Below are positions 1 through 10,921 of a stretch of DNA of 64,000 nucleotides, piece after piece. The stretch covers positions 50,982-114,981 of the forward strand of contig SJOL01007164.1 in the NCBI GenBank assembly GCA_004794785.1, in the 5' to 3' direction. The DNA is from Opisthorchis felineus. Lineage: Eukaryota; Platyhelminthes; Trematoda; Opisthorchiida; Opisthorchiidae. The notes below the pieces were generated by a model. That model worked only from the letters and a program-made list of their open reading frames with translations. It made no database searches and was not told where the DNA came from. Within the stretch, counting starts at the first letter, position 1. Each line of letters begins with the position of its first letter. Position numbers and translations under genes: made by a program.

Positions 1-3000
1 TAACAAGACCAATCTGATTTAATCAAACCACCGCGCTCAAACTTGAGATACATTTCGACCTTGCTTTCGTAGGGCGTTTGGTATAACGAATTAACGGTAA
101 TAGCAGGTTTGTTATGTAATATCTTCTCTGTTGCTTTTTTTGGACAACTCATCCTCGAAGAACGATCCGGTAGTTGACTTCATACCTGTTGGAAAAAAAG
201 TATTTCACTTGCGGTCCGTTATGCAATCAGAATTGCTGTATTTCATTGCAGACTCCGTAAATTTCTATCAGTCAGATTTCTTCATGTAAGAAACCTGCCC
301 GCACTGATCATTGAGTGCAGTTGTCGTGAACTAGTTTTAACGCAGCTCAATCAACGTCTCTTTCTCGGCGTAATGCTCTCTTTCTAGCTATATGAAGAAA
401 GTAGACATTGTTGACCCTCTGCGTAACTACGCACATTAGCGGCTCGCACCTAAACTGTTCTGTGGCTTTCAGTCGCTTGAGCGTGCGACATAGATTTTAG
501 CAGCTCTCACACGCATACTCGCACCGCACCTGTTTACCGGGGTGCTCGGCCTATTTTTAGACAACTCAGTCAGAATTCGATGATTACTTGGTGACATCGT
601 GCAAAGTGAATGATCCTCACACACCTATCTTAAGCGTGGTTGCAGTGCGTTTGGTTCGAACTGAATATTTGAATAAGTGATTCTACTGAGTAGCTTTTCC
701 ACCGTATGCTTTACACGCAAGGGTCAAAACGGTGAACTCTCCAAACACTTGTTTGATACCCTAACGCCGGTGTGTAGGCGCAAATGATCCTAAACTGACC
801 ATGACCGTACTTTGAATGAGGAATACAGTGTGTAGTTGCTTTTACTGATTGATGAATAGGATGCCGAGAACAAAGTTTTACCCTCTAGTATGAATGGTTA
901 CGCATTTGCTCTCTGGATTTCGCAAGAATAGACTTTTTAAGTTAGAAATGAGTAAAAGGGATGAAATCATGTCGTACCGGTAAGATGGTGCAGTAAAACC
1001 TCGCTGCAGCGACCGCCGACTGGACCAATTGTAAATGGTAGCTTAAGAAGAGCTAATCCCAATGAGGAGTCAACAAATGGCGATGGTTCATGAACTTAAA
1101 TACCTCCTAATTAGAGATGCTTGACAGTCCCTCAATTCAGACAACTAATAATTTAGCTGGTTCTGGGACCAGTTTGCCTTAGCTACTGGAGTTCAAAAAC
1201 TCATTTTCCCAGGTTCATGGCCGGAATTTGGATGACTTACCCGGGGTGGTCACAATGGAGAGGTTTCGCGATATCCTGTGCAGTCATCAGCATTTTTTAG
1301 GAAGTTGACTCGTTTTGTTTCCTTCCATGGGTGGTTGCCCAATGAAGCCTCCCTGCACTGAGTTCAGAAAGGCGGAGCAAGGAAGAAAACTCCCGTGATG
1401 TGGTCAAATCTGTGGTTATCATTAGTGTACATTGTAGTTTGCCCACAGATTATGTGAGTAAGGCTGTCACTTTGTTCAGGATTTTCTTCATTCCTAGTAG
1501 TTCCCAGTGCGTGAACTCAGTTCATCAGCGCATCCCCCCTTCGGGTTAGATAACTTCATTAGTGCATTTGCTTCCAATTGCTTCCGTGGAGTCAACTCCA
1601 TCGTTCATGCCCTTCAATTGGTCGTGCTGTCATTTGCATGTACTATGTTTACTTGCTTTATCCACTATAGTCTGTTACATCTCTGCAGCTCTGTTAGTCT
1701 TCGGTCTAAACATACGCTGCCATTACGTGTATTGATGCTGTCTTCTGTGCTAGTTATGTTTTCGCTTGTATTGCGCCAAATGTGAGGGAGGCAGTTATCA
1801 CTAACCAGTCCGTGACTCCTCTTCAGCTGCTGAAGAGAAGAGTAGGGGGACATTTGGTATCTCCTTGGGGTGGCTCCTCTTCAGCGGTTTTAGTTTTTCT
1901 TGAACCAGAACTCTGTTGAGAACTCACCAGGAAAGTGCCTCTTTTCGCGGAGGCGTTGCTTGATGGTATTCATGTGCACACTCATCTTCCGGGATCTTTC
2001 ATTTTCTTGGACGAGCAAAGGGGCTGATTTCTGAACGGTGTAGCTAATGCTTCAGCATCACGCAGGTGAGTACGATAGCGTTTCTCGCTATTTGGATAGT
2101 GTGTAGTAGAGTGTATTATCGGCGGCCTAACTCATGGACTGACAATTTGTCTGACCTACTACTCACGATTTACAGCAGTATTTTCACGTTCTGCTGCAAT
2201 TAGTCAACAGCACTGTCAGCTCACATGTCCATTTCGTACATTATCCTGCATGCGATATGTCACGCGATGATCTGAGTTATTCTCCGTCGACCCTGCAGCT
2301 TCCCCCTCCCCCTGTGTCTGGGTATTTGTGTGTGGTTTTGTGTCCGTATTCGCGTCTAATTACTGGTTGCTGTCGCATCGTGATGAATCCATTTGGCAGG
2401 TTTACGTGCTTTCACTGATGGAACATTACAGACCTGGTTAGAATGGTATTGATGGACGTGTTGACGAAGCAGGAAAACACATAACTGGTTGAGTGCTAAA
2501 GCAGTACTAATTACTATGTCCGTACCGGACAGCAATTAACGCTGCAGCTGGGTTAAACAGCCAGGCATAGATAGTATGAATAAATTTAATCCATGGTATT
2601 ATAACCTTCCACAGACTGTAGACAAAGACCGTAGCTTCTAGCAGGGAGAGCAGTGAGATAACATGGGAAGTTCGTGTTACAGAGACCCATATTTCCATCA
2701 TGACCTAGCAACAAACTCAGGGTCATTCCAATCGGTCCCGATGGTACTGTGTGTACCTCAGAGATATTTCCTCTATGGGACTGATCATGGAAACTAAGGA
2801 GATGTGGAGGTAGAGTTCCATGTCCGTACTATCCAAAGGTTGTGGGCTTCCCATTCTCTTATTACCAGCCCATTGCCTGACCTTATTATAGCTTTTATAG
2901 CTTCCGCTCACTTCAAGTTGAGTCAACAGGATCTTTATGCATATGAAGGTGAATTTTTGTTGGCTAAAGCAGTTGCAGCGGAGCGGAATGCACACTTGTC

Positions 3001-3641
3001 CAGCTAAAAGCAGTAGTCTCAGGGTATCCGTCATAAAGATACCATTAACCAGGCATCGGGTTGCATATGGAAGGTTGCTATGCAAGCAAGGATATTTATT
3101 GCTTGTCCGTTGGAAGTTGAGTCAGCCTCATATAGAAGAGAATCAAGGGGATGTTTACATCCGATACAATCCTCAGGAGGCTGTTAATGCCTTCCTTAAT
3201 ATTCCGCTGAGCATGTAATCCTGCTTCAGGAACCGTGCACCATTTTTTTCAAGTTGTTTGGAGAATGTAGTAATCGTCAGTAAACTGAAAGTACCGACTT
3301 GCACATGTGAAGCACAACTAGGTGTCGGTACCATCCATACCTTCAAGCGAGTGACGTACGAAGAACGATGCAGGCTGTAGTTTTGTTTGGCTTTTGCCTG
3401 ATTCCCAAAGCACACATTGGTTGTTTCACAGGCCCCATCATCGGCACTGGTATACAACAACATCAACAATCTTCCGCCTATCCGGTCTGTCCAGGAAGGT
3501 TGTCTTGAATCAGTGAATGATGCGACATCTGGCCGGTTACCTCAGCTCAAAGAAGAAATGACTTTCGCATGATTGACACATGAATGGTGTAAATACAAAG
3601 AGCTCTTCGCGCTACTGACATATCATCGTAATTTGTGTAGC
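1..3641. other. Unrecognised intergenic sequence
   Basis: I see no recognisable gene, RNA gene or repeat here. Open frames are short. Those around 2800-3210 on the plus strand have fairly protein-like composition (for example a run ending AVAAERNAHLSS), but they match no family I know and show no convincing splice sites. Confidence 0.5.
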
Positions 3642-3890
3642 ATGTCACACCTTCTAATGATAATCTTGTTTATTTTGGCTAGTTTATGTAATCTCATCTG
3701 TGGCACACATCCTATGAAATGCGGACAGTCAGATCCGGGCTGCCCTATTGAATCGCAGTACTCTGCGTCCTTTTCCGATCCCTTACGGAAAAGATTATTT
3801 CGATATCCTCTCCGTATTCAACCATCAGAATGCTGGTACAGTTGTCCCCTTCTCAATGGACCAACCAACAAAGTGGGAGTTTACTCCTAA
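3642..3890 (+). CDS. Possible small secreted peptide precursor
   Basis: This is an 82-codon ATG-to-stop frame. It opens with a textbook signal-peptide shape: MSH, then a hydrophobic core of about 16 residues (LLMIILFILASLCNLI) ending in CGT. The remaining 60 or so residues are polar and contain four cysteines, in C-x6-C and C-x3-C spacing, with a basic RKR site between the two pairs. That layout would suit a disulphide-rich peptide processed in the secretory pathway. The frame stays open upstream to about 3573 without another ATG. I recognise no family, and hydrophobic runs also arise by chance in AT-rich noncoding DNA. It ends 70 bp before the hammerhead element at 3963. Function is unknown. 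Confidence 0.22.
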   Translation: MSHLLMIILFILASLCNLICGTHPMKCGQSDPGCPIESQYSASFSDPLRKRLFRYPLRIQPSECWYSCPLLNGPTNKVGVYS

Positions 3891-3981
3891 GCTTCACCTC
3901 AACGAAAGGTAGCCTGCTCTGGAAAGTTATCTCATTGGATGGATAAAACTGTAAATATCTCTATGTTCGTAATGCACTACT

Positions 3982-4080
3982 CATAAGGTTGCTGAAAATT
4001 CTTCGACAGCCCACGACCGGTTGCGCCCTTCTAGGGGCTCATCAGGTAGGCGCAGTCCCCGAGTTTCCGTCAACCTTATG
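3982..4080 (-). ncRNA. Hammerhead ribozyme, copy 1 (core mutated)
   Basis: On the minus strand the order is stem I distal CATAAGGTTG (4080-4071), stem I proximal GCCTAC, core CTGATGA (4045-4039), stem II GCCC-CTAGAA-GGGC, GCAA where the core needs GAAA (4024-4021), short palindromic stem III through CCGG, the GTC cleavage triplet (cut expected between 4015 and 4014), then GTGGGC and CAACCTTATG (3991-3982), which close stem I. GTGGGC pairs with GCCTAC (one G-U), and the distal 10 bp are perfect. This is type I topology with a stem III too short to form a hairpin alone, as in schistosome and Penelope hammerheads. The A13-to-C change should inactivate this copy. Confidence 0.85.
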
Positions 4081-4113
4081 TTCTACTTGAAACCAACTTG
4101 CACGGAATTGGCG

Positions 4114-4296
4114 AAATACACTCATTTGCAAACAAATTTGGTTTTGCGAAAGACTCACCTGGAACCCAGCAACTGGAACATGAGACGGCCTGCTGCAGCA
4201 CATTCAGTTGCCTGTGAAACATCACAAACGAGAGATTCAGCTGGGTTCCAGGTGAGTCTCTCGCAAAACCAAATTTGTTTGCAAATGAGTGTATTT
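4114..4296. repeat. Near-perfect 57-bp inverted repeat (hairpin)
   Basis: The left arm 4114-4170 (starting AAATACACTCATTTGC) and right arm 4240-4296 (ending GCAAATGAGTGTATTT) are reverse complements with a single mismatch (C/T within GTCTYTCG). The 69-bp loop includes ACATCACAAACGAGAGATTC. It forms the distal half of the hammerhead element. Single-arm relatives of it occur at 41562, 49693 and 50467. Confidence 0.95.
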
Positions 4297-4309
4297 TGTA
4301 AATACCTCT

Positions 4310-5600
4310 CTTTTTCAATTAGATCAAGTTATCTCCAGTCCGACGTAAGCAGTCTGTGGACGTCCCCTTTGTGTGGCAGAAATGGTCGTTCGTTTGTATG
4401 AAAGTTTGACCTTCGTCGAATTCGGTCACACTGTCCTTTGTCTGGACTAAAAGTGCCGAGTGGGTGGTTTGAATGTCCACTGTAATGTGGCTCACGTCAC
4501 ATTCTCTGTTCGTCAGGACCGTTGAAGTCTCCACGACCCTTGTACGCACAGGATGAGGATACAGAAGTTGCCATCGCCCTAGGCTTGAATCAATCGAGTT
4601 GGCATAAGACTCTGAGTGGCTAGCATTGAAAGGATGATTCACCAGCTGGATCAGTCTGGAACTTAGTGACAGAACCTGAAATCGAAACCCGATTCACGTA
4701 ATCCTCCTTACCCATCCGCTGTACTATCACCAAGTGGCTAGCCAAAATAAGCGTCTCACCCATAACCCATTCTGGTCACTGTTAGCGACAGGTCTTACTC
4801 ACTGATTTCTCGCTTACTTGGTCCAAAGAATGTTGTTCATCAAAATCAAACAGTTCCTATCTCATCACCTCATCTCGAAATTCCTGTGGTTAGAGACATG
4901 TGGGAAGGCTAAGCGAGCCGCAACCTACGGGGTGTCGCACCTTCTTCACAAAACATATCGAAAAGGTATTCTCATACTGACCTTTGGCGGGTTATGTACT
5001 TTCAGCGCAGCACGGAAAAGCTTAGCTGACATAGCATATCGCTTTACAAGGACATAGATTGGTGGGTTTTTAGAGAAAATAACAAAAGATGCTACTTTCG
5101 TATTGTTCCGCAGTGTTTTTGGCTGACTGCTATCCGTCACTCAAGTGAGGCATATTGACCCCGATTTCTCACTACCCGGAGTAAAGCGGAGATGGATGAG
5201 TACGTTAATGATTAGAATCAATCATCCCACTTTGTTTTACTGTTTGTCATCTGTCATCGTTTATTTTAGGGAACGAAATGTTTACCTAAATAAAACCCGT
5301 GTACGGATGGTGAGAATGGAGAAACAAGCGCTCTTGTGCAAAAACCGAACCGCAACCCCGCCTACCGGACGAGTGCTCAACCAACCGGGCTGCAGCAAAC
5401 GTAACTAGGGGCTCGCTAACTGTTAAACCCCCTAGGCAAGGGTGTGAATATTCAAGGGGTACTGCCGGATGGCTTCATCTCTCAGTGTTGCACATCTACA
5501 TAGGGAAATACGTAACTGGGGAAATAACTTACTATCAACCCGCTCTGTGGTATTGTCCCCCTAGGGACTAGGCTTATCGTTTTGACTATCATACGAGACG
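4310..5600. other. Unrecognised intergenic sequence
   Basis: No gene or repeat family recognised. Short frames on both strands (4319-4642 minus, 4818-5057 plus, 5145-5408 plus) lack motifs and splice support. Confidence 0.5.
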
Positions 5601-5601
5601 A

Positions 5602-5623
5602 TTATATATATATATATATAATG

Positions 5624-5663
<40 letters not shown>
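5602..5663. repeat. (AT)n microsatellite, interrupted
   Basis: Alternating TA runs broken once by AATGTC near 5621-5626. Confidence 0.95.
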
Positions 5664-5668
<5 letters not shown>

Positions 5669-7340
5669 CTATATCTTTCTATGCACGTGATTCGGAATGT
5701 TACAACGGCGGGAGCTACAAATGAATGCGAAGGTGGCTTTCTGTACTTTCAGGGTTGACGTTCGGGCACTTTGTTATTCTGCGTCGTTTAGTCAATCGTT
5801 TCTCACTAGTGTGTGTGTATCAAGTCAGCACTCTTCGAAAGCCAGCAAGGCAAGTTTAACCGCCTTTCTAATGAGATAGGCTAAGGTTCTTTATGTGGAC
5901 TGATGAAGAGGGAATACTCCACCGCCATCATCAGAATTACAGAAGCTTGAGAATAAATAAACGTAATGAAGCCCACAAAACTTTTTTTCCTATCAATTGT
6001 AGGTGTAGTTGCGACATGGGGATTCACAAAATAAAGTGTTGCGCTAAAGGAATAAAATGCTACTTTTAACTCGAACTACTGAGTACGGAAAGGCGCTTCA
6101 GTCACTGACTTGCAGCGTTAGAAATCTAATAATCTGACGCGAAAACGCAGGTCGTTGATTATCACATCAAGTTTGGCTTATACGGTTCTGGGAACCTGTT
6201 GTAACTGAAACTATGCCACATAAGAACTCTCCATTAGTCCTGCTGAGAAGCGGTCACTTTGAAAACAGGCTACATCCCTGCGAAGTCCAGAACACCGTTC
6301 CTCTTCAGCAACGTCCTGGTGTACTATGCGATCCCTGCGATATAGGACCATCCTCTGGAGAACCCGATTACGTCCTTTGCTTGGAGGAGATTAACCCATT
6401 GTGAAAATGAACGACTGCTGGGCAGTGTCCGTTGGACTAATTGACAGACAACCACATTATGCCCGTGATGAACCCTCAGGCTCTGAGTTGTATTGAACAC
6501 TCCTAGATGTCCATTACCAAATAGCACAACGAGTAATGGGAGTTGAGCAAACATTTAGTTACCCCACAAACAAGTTTGGTGTGGAACCATTGTACGAGAA
6601 TCCTGAAAGTGCACTCGAGAAAATGGAAGAGTTGCTACTGTATACTACAACTGAAAACCAACTTCAACCATAATGTGAGTTTGCTTAGCCTATACGGCAG
6701 TTTGCGAGGGCAAAAAAAGATGAATATCGGTACGAGGCTGTGGACCCTTAATGAATAATAACACCAGCTTTCACACAGGTAACTAAACCTGGATTGGTGA
6801 CCAATCTGTAATCTTCAAACTAACTTTTATCGATGTAATAATAATGAAAAAGCTGACAACTTGATGTGTCTGCTTTCGGTAGCAAATACCTTTCAAGTTG
6901 GTTATTTTTTAAATAGCGCGGAAACCGGATTCATGTTACGTCGTGTGTCAGCAAAGAAATTTTATGTTGCTTGTTTGAAAATACTTTTCTATGTTTTTTG
7001 TAGGAGTTCCATGGAGAGTTATCCCCATAGAAAGAGGGCAGGCTAAAGCAGACGATGTTCCTCACATCAACTCGTCTTATCCATACTGTGTTACCAGAAT
7101 TAGTGCTTGGGTGGTTGGAGTTGGCAAGAGATTTTGCTTTGCTTTGAAGAGTTTTTTTTTCAACAAAATCATGTCGCCATTTAGAATGAGTTCTCTGTCT
7201 CCATTTCCAGCTAGCGAATTCCGGCCATTTGAATCTTATGTTCACACAAGCTAGCATTAAACTGTCTTGTTTCGCGTTTCTTTTGGTGTGGTGTGGTGTT
7301 TGCTTGTACGTTTGATTTACAAAACTGTCTCGCTCTAAGT
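5664..7340. other. Unrecognised sequence with one strong acceptor-like site
   Basis: Two exon-like hints are visible. The frame reading ..TNKFGVEPLYENPESALEKMEEL.. runs at about 6515-6690 on the plus strand and ends in a stop 1 base before a perfect GTGAGT. Second, the tract CTTTTCTATGTTTTTTGTAG at 6984-7003 is a strong 3' splice-site match, followed by an open frame of about 80 codons (VPWRVIPIERGQ..). Neither matches a family I know, so no gene is called. Confidence 0.35.
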
Positions 7341-7589
7341 TCAATTCCGCCCGCCGATAATCGTGATGCTGGTCGGTGGGGGGTAATTAAACGAGCCGGA
7401 ACGCATTTTTATACGTCCCCACGGTGAATTCTTGCTTTGTCGGTACCACTTTGTGGTTAGATTGGCCGCTGCTATTGTCGGTTCCATCGGCGCTGCACCA
7501 AACAGGCGCCGGGTTATTTCTAATAAACTATCGGTTGAATTATGTTCCTGAGCGTGCAATTGCACATTACTCGGATTTTTCTCCGCCAT
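7341..7589 (-). CDS. Possible first coding exon, unknown protein
   Basis: An ATG frame of 82 codons starts at 7589 (MAEKNPSNVQLHAQEHN..) in a locally CpG-rich stretch (7330-7640). Residues 20-40 (STDSLLEITRRLFGAAPM) look like a soluble amphipathic helix. The last third (SGSFNYPPPTS..) looks less coding-like, and a GTATAA in the sense strand after the codons for SPWG could be a splice donor. If so, the real exon would end near 7430. Nothing upstream or downstream confirms a gene, and I recognise no family. Confidence 0.22.
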   Translation of the reverse strand: MAEKNPSNVQLHAQEHNSTDSLLEITRRLFGAAPMEPTIAAANLTTKWYRQSKNSPWGRIKMRSGSFNYPPPTSITIIGGRN

Positions 7590-7737
7590 TCAACTAGACG
7601 CCGTCGCCGAATGATCCGTTGTGGTGGTTTGCGTCGAATTTTTATGTTGCTGTGATAAAACATCTCGAAACGACTGGAAGAAGTCAACATTGAAAGGGTG
7701 TCATCAAATCCAGGGGGTATGCTTCAAGCAAAATTTC

Positions 7738-7785
7738 ATCCTGAAAGTGAAGTCACTCTATAATGAAAAGCCAATAAGCATTGTT
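7738..7785 (-). repeat. Tail fragment of SINE-like family 2
   Basis: CTGAAAGTGAAGTCAC...TGAAAAGCC matches the reverse complement of the 3' tail at 21597-21640 (CAGTGCTTCTCGGCTTTTCAG...CTTCACTTGCAG). It is a truncated copy 250 bp from the copy at 7985. Confidence 0.55.
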
Positions 7786-7984
7786 TGCCTGTTTCATCCT
7801 TGTTGAAACGTACGCAGGATATAGAAACACCCATTATTCAGCCATTCTTTTCACGTCATTCGACCCGGCGTTGCCTGGGTTCTCCAGCGATGACTTCCTA
7901 AGTGAGGCCTATTGGACTTGTGAGGTTCTCCCCCTGCTTGCGCAGGTTACTTACAGCCTTTATGTACTGAGGGGGTTTTGGATT

Positions 7985-8125
7985 TCCGGCAAATGTTTCA
8001 TCCTGCAGCTGATGTCAGTCTGTACTGAAAGACCGAGTGGAAAGTCGTGTTCGAATTCATCAGCGGTGCGCGTCTTACGAACCTCCAGAGGGACTCGAAC
8101 CCGTGACTTTCTCGTTAGTGATTGT
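7985..8125 (-). repeat. SINE-like family 2, copy with B-box
   Basis: Read on the minus strand, this has a pol III B-box-like GGGTTCGAGTCC (8102-8091), then a GCGCACCGCTGATGAATTC segment, then a tail CGGTCTTTCAGTACAGACTG..CAG. The same order occurs at 21460-21640. No clear A-box, so a tRNA origin is suggested but not shown. Confidence 0.6.
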
Positions 8126-8299
8126 TCATTACTTCATAAAATACACTTTTCACGACCAGGGGTCATAAGAAACGTGCGCCGTGGTGAAGAATTCTCATAA
8201 ACTACCTGGGCTTTCCTTTTGAAAAGCTGTCACGGAGGATCACATGAAGTGGTTGAAAGTTGGTGGCCTTATGTTTCGTTTGATTGTGGTTCGATTGCG

Positions 8300-8446
8300 T
8301 CGCTCTTCAGCCAGTTGTGGCTGCGTTTAACCGACAGGCCTCCGGTTCAAACGTACCTATAGATTTGTGTGATGGGCCCAGGGACTAATCAGCTGGTAAC
8401 TGCTTCTTAGCCTTTCAGTATAGGTTAACTTCACTTGCGCCATGTG
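8300..8446 (+). repeat. SINE-like family 2, degraded copy
   Basis: CCGGTTCAAACGT (B-box position, 8342-8354) is followed by AACTGCTTCTTAGCCTTTCAG..CTTCACTTGC (8400-8440), which matches the tail at 21597-21640. The middle segment is poorly conserved. Confidence 0.5.
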
Positions 8447-9519
8447 GTCTTAATTGGGATCGGATTTTCTTTAGTTTGAGTGCAGAAGCAGTTTTGCCTG
8501 TTAAATCGAGGGCAGTTCTGTAGGTCTGCTGGTGCAGGAAATGGGGTATCTCATCTCACAATGGCCTTAGTAGAAATTTCATGAGACCAGCTGCAGGAGA
8601 GTGATCATATAGAGAATTTTTTACTGTGCTTCACTGGTATAAGCCGTCGCTATTCCAGATGATGGTACAAATTTGGATCAATGAATGTCCGTAAAACCTT
8701 TACCTTTGGTGGTACGCCTTCCTGGTTTTGTTTCCATTCTCACATTCTCAGTTCGCTGCCTCATTGAGTCACATTAGCTTGCCTTGGCATCAATCGACGG
8801 TAAACTAGCCTGAGCTGTCGTCAGTTAGTCAAAACATACGTCTTATTCATGAACATGACCTTGACAAAGGAGGAGTAACAGATGGACAACCGAACACCGG
8901 GATCAAAGCGGTCTATTGTTTGACCGTAAGCCAGTGACAGCCCAACACCTGTCTGGAACTTTATATCAATCCCCAGGTTTTAGAGCGTTAAGCGGACTTT
9001 TGGTGTAAATTGATATAAAAGTTCACAACAAACGCTTATTTTCTTGATACACACACTTTCAATTGCCCCAACCATCCGTACGTGGTGACAAGTTATGCGC
9101 ACGCGCCCAATGAGACCAAATGATACACATACGAAACTGAAAATTCACCAGTGGAATCAGGACAAGAGACAGTTACCAGGACTCACCTGTTGGAACGGCT
9201 CCATAATCGCAGACGACCAAGTGCACGGTAATGTCTTCGCAAACGCCACCAAGTCAACCGGTCCATGAGTTCCGTATCCGATTGTGTCCAGTTAACTCAC
9301 TTAGCTCATGGCGCTACCCTCTGGCTTGCCTTTGAAACGAGTTTCCGCGACTGGAGAACTTCCAGGCGAATGCAGCTATTCTGTCTGCCTAGCACTGATG
9401 GCCCTTAAAACATCAGAAAGAGTAGTTTAAAATACTTTGAACGCCCACCCACCCCTGCAATGAGCTTCATCAGGTGGACAATCTTGTACCACAAACCTGT
9501 TGACAGCACAGGAACCATA
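8447..9519. other. Unrecognised sequence; small inverted repeat
   Basis: No gene seen. A 15-bp inverted repeat lies at 8956-8970 (GAACTTTATATCAAT) and 9009-9024 (ATTGATATAAAAGTTC, one extra A), with a 38-bp loop. The 5' part of the LINE that follows may extend into this stretch but is not readable. Confidence 0.4.
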
Positions 9520-10520
9520 GTGCGATGCCGGCATTATTTATGGACGTCATCAAAGGATTCTGTCATGTGGACACTACTGCAGAAGCCTCGATAATTTCAA
9601 ATCAGAGGAGATTTTTGCAGACGGATGGAAGCATTCGTCAACCAAGGACAATGGAAGGTGAGGATTAAGGACGCCTACTCGCATATAGTACAAGATACCA
9701 GCGGGGTCCCGCTAGGGTGTATCCTTGGTCCACTGCTGTTCACAATCTGTATCGATAATCTGCCACGAAGTCTCATCTCATTGTAATTGTTGTTTGACAG
9801 CCTCAATCTATGGAAGGTGGTGGAAAAAATGAACTGGAGCTGGAAGCTAACCTGGAGAGGCCAAAGTGCCGAAGTCACAAACTGCCAATGATCCCTAAAA
9901 GGTCGGGATTATAGCGATTAGTCCAGCGAATGGGGTGGACAAAAAGCATAAAAGGTGAACCCGTACTGCTGATGCAGAATAGACGCGGTCATAGAGTGCC
10001 TAGATTAAACCATCTCAAGCTTTGTGCTCTAGTTAAAAGGCCTAAGTTTCTATGGTTGCCCAGGAGGAGTCTCCGAGCCTCGAGCCCTGAAACTGCGGAA
10101 TGCTGAATGACACGTTTATCCGACCAATGATCAAGTGATGGCAGCCGGCATGAACAACAGGCATTTTACCAGATGCAGCGGCTGTGAACTTGACTGATCT
10201 CTGGGATGACGGGGCAATCGTTAGGGGGCAAAAATGTCAGACCTTGTATCTCTCCACACCCAACTAGGGACGCTACAGACAGGAATTTATTTGGTCTCCA
10301 ATTTTGTGAGGCAGACGAAGTGGCCGGAGACTGCTCTTCTTCCCACGTCGCACGCATGGGGGACCACGAGAACGAGTTCGAAGTACAGCGAACGGACGGA
10401 CTAATTCACATCTAACGACCTTCGAAACGTATAACGACGGACTGGAACAGACTCCGCGCAGGTAGTCTAGGCCGACACTTGTAGGAACCAAGTGCCTCCT
10501 GAGTCAGCTCTTTGCAACAG
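9520..10520 (+). pseudogene. Broken CR1/Jockey-like LINE: reverse transcriptase to C-terminus
   Basis: Frameshifted pieces of a non-LTR retrotransposon ORF lie in order on the plus strand. Motif A is recognisable as FMDVIKGFCHV (about 9538-9570), normally like YLDFSKAFD. Motif B reads TSGVPLGCILGPLLF with DNLP after it (about 9693-9765). Motif C, normally FADD, has become LLFDSLNLWK after an in-frame stop (about 9785-9820). The C-terminal domain is readable as MGDHENEFEVQRTDGLIHI and, after a stop, TTDWNRL (about 10355-10455), matching the RGHxxKF..QR..FFxNRVxxxWNxLP region of CR1/Jockey elements. The catalytic aspartates of motif C are lost and at least two stops and one shift are present, so it is dead. 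The clade is judged from motifs by eye. Confidence 0.88.
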
Positions 10521-10921
10521 CTGATACTGATGTTGCGCCAGGACCGGGTGCTCGGAACACGTGATCTGATTACTGTGAAAGTGTCAGTACGGGACGAGCC
10601 CCGCCGTCCCCTACGAGTGAACTAAGAATCGAGCAAGTGAATGGTGGTTGTCATCCATAAAAACGACTCCAACTAGTGTCACGTTTCATTCCGAGCCCTA
10701 GTTCAATCAACTTCATTGCTTCCACGAACATGTATCACCGCCGCACGAAAGACCCACTGTGACCAGTTTTCGCATTCCAAACGCTGGCCATGGTATACCC
10801 GGGATGCAGGTCTTTTGGCTGATATCATTACATTATGAGTGACGTTTCAAGGTTTACCTGTCATCCTGTTGTTCGTCTAATATGTCGTTTGACACATCCA
10901 CAACATATGTTATCGTTATCT
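10521..10921. other. Unrecognised sequence after LINE
   Basis: May contain the LINE 3' untranslated tail, but no microsatellite or poly(A) end is visible. No gene seen. Confidence 0.4.

Larger units (their letters stand above)
3963..4296 (-). mobile_element. Hammerhead-bearing retroposon, copy 1 (334 bp)
   Basis: The insertion is flanked by a near-perfect 13-bp target-site duplication: TGTAAATATCTCT at 3950-3962 and TGTAAATACCTCT at 4297-4309, with one mismatch. The left half (3963-4110) matches 20118-20265 closely and carries a minus-strand hammerhead ribozyme. The right half is a hairpin of two 57-bp arms (4114-4170 and 4240-4296) that differ at one base. A 13-bp duplication points to LINE-type target-primed insertion rather than cut-and-paste. 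Known hammerhead-bearing mobile elements include schistosome Sm-alpha repeats, Penelope-like elements and retrozymes. No protein is encoded. The element strand is taken as the ribozyme strand. Confidence 0.85.
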
